From an uncultured Bacilli bacterium (lineage in GTDB: Bacteria; Bacillota_I; Bacilli_A; RF39; UBA660): DNA of 5,845 bases. This document shows positions 5,326 to 5,845 of the stretch, piece after piece; positions within the stretch are counted from its first letter, which is position 1, and each line of letters starts with the position of its first letter. Made by a program: the position numbers and the translations under genes. The DNA lies in the NCBI GenBank assembly GCA_949840855.1, contig CATKYP010000061.1:1-5845 (forward strand). The letters are read 5' to 3'. The notes under the pieces were generated by a model. It had not been told where the DNA came from. It did no database searches and saw nothing but the letters and a program-made list of their open reading frames with translations.

Positions 5326-5838
5326 TTACTTTTTTTGGTATTGTTGGGATTTATATTCAATAGGTGGTTCATATCTACAAGCCGACTTTTTCCAAGAATC
5401 AAAAAAACTTGCAATAGTATCATCCTTTTCTAATTCTTGTTGTTTCTTTTTTAACTTACCATTCTGATCATATAGAATAGTTCCATAGCGTAACATAAAC
5501 TCGATTGGCTCCTCATATCTTTTACGTTTTCTTTCTTCTGAAAGGTATTTCCAATATGCAATATTTTCTATACTTAGATCTATTCCTGTTTTACTTTCTA
5601 GTTCTTTTCTTTTTTGAAGCTCTATACTTGAATCCCTATATGACGTATGATTATAAACAAAGCCCAATATAACTTTTGGTATTGTTAAATTTGATGGATT
5701 CCATCCTATATAAAATACACCTTCTAATGAGTCTGTGTATTCATTTTTAAGTTTAGAATTTTCAATTTCTTTTGTAATATAATCAGAAATCTCATCTACA
5801 GATTTAGCCTCTAAATTAACTATTTTTACTTTATCCAT
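5326..5838 (-). CDS. Hypothetical protein of 170 residues, family not recognised
   Basis: I do not recognise this protein. It has no signal peptide or membrane segment and appears to be cytoplasmic. It opens with a short beta-helix pattern (MDKVKIVNLEAKSVDEISDY). A hydrophobic core with aromatics follows (VFYIGWNPSN, 41-50; IPKVILGFVYN, 53-63), then a charged helical region (about 70-110), then EFMLRYGTILYDQNGKLKKK (113-132). The tail is basic with one cysteine (C154). The segment TGIDLSIENI followed by RYGTILYDQNG loosely recalls the second half of minimal nucleotidyltransferase domains (E-G-x-V-L-Y-D), but the GS and DxD catalytic motifs are absent, so no function is assigned. The ATG is 7 bases from the window edge. 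The visible upstream bases (TGGTATT) do not show a full ribosome site and stay open to the edge, so a longer N-terminus is possible. The gene has its own terminator and is transcriptionally separate from the downstream operon. Confidence 0.7.
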   Translation of the reverse strand: MDKVKIVNLEAKSVDEISDYITKEIENSKLKNEYTDSLEGVFYIGWNPSNLTIPKVILGFVYNHTSYRDSSIELQKRKELESKTGIDLSIENIAYWKYLSEERKRKRYEEPIEFMLRYGTILYDQNGKLKKKQQELEKDDTIASFFDSWKKSACRYEPPIEYKSQQYQKK

Positions 5839-5845
5839 AATACCA

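Noticed and set aside
1..5845. UGA-as-tryptophan (Mycoplasma) genetic code
   Set aside because: Tryptophan codons are TGG, for example in WGWP of the M23 protein, and all long genes are complete under the standard code with TAA stops.
1..5845. CRISPR arrays, tRNA or rRNA genes, insertion sequences, prophage genes
   Set aside because: No regularly spaced repeats, cloverleaf-like or rRNA-like sequence, transposase motif or phage structural gene was seen on either strand.

Overview
The window comes from a low-G+C Gram-positive-type (Bacillota) genome. The DNA is very A/T-rich, Shine-Dalgarno sites are strong (GGAGG, AGGTGAT), and the protein families match the rplI-dnaB and walJ-rlmH neighbourhoods of Bacilli. 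Tryptophan is encoded by TGG and no long gene contains an in-frame TGA, so the standard bacterial code applies and not the Mycoplasma code. A secreted or membrane-anchored peptidoglycan hydrolase with LysM and G5 domains points to a walled cell. The genus cannot be read from the sequence; a gut-type Bacilli or Erysipelotrichia-like lineage is a guess.

Every supported gene lies on the minus strand, so transcription runs from high to low coordinates. Region A (5326-5838) encodes a 170-residue protein that I do not recognise. It ends at a plausible intrinsic terminator (about 5275-5302). Region B (5185-5274) is a compact operon boundary with a near-consensus sigma-A promoter: -35 TAGACA, 17-bp spacer, -10 TATAAT, and a leader of only about 16 nt. 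Region C (127-5184) is a tightly packed operon: a standalone GdpP-like DHH/DHHA1 phosphoesterase, rplI (ribosomal protein bL9), dnaB (replicative helicase, called dnaC in B. subtilis), a LysM-G5-M23 endopeptidase, and walJ/yycJ (MBL-fold nuclease family). Gaps are 18-28 nt, and two gene pairs overlap by 14 and 20 nt. Region D (1-126) has no long ORF. It holds a 27-codon reading frame that starts like rlmH, the usual walJ neighbour, but stops early. One base later comes the start of a gene whose first ten codons look like an ABC-transporter ATPase, cut by the window edge.

The operon joins second-messenger turnover (c-di-AMP or nanoRNA), translation, DNA replication and cell-wall remodelling. 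The most notable points are the phosphoesterase in the gdpP position that lacks the membrane, PAS and GGDEF parts and has unusual residues in two motifs; the apparent rlmH remnant fused to an ABC gene leader; the wall hydrolase lying between dnaB and walJ, where B. subtilis has purA-walRKHI; and the unidentified 170-residue protein. I see no CRISPR array, tRNA, rRNA, transposase or prophage gene.
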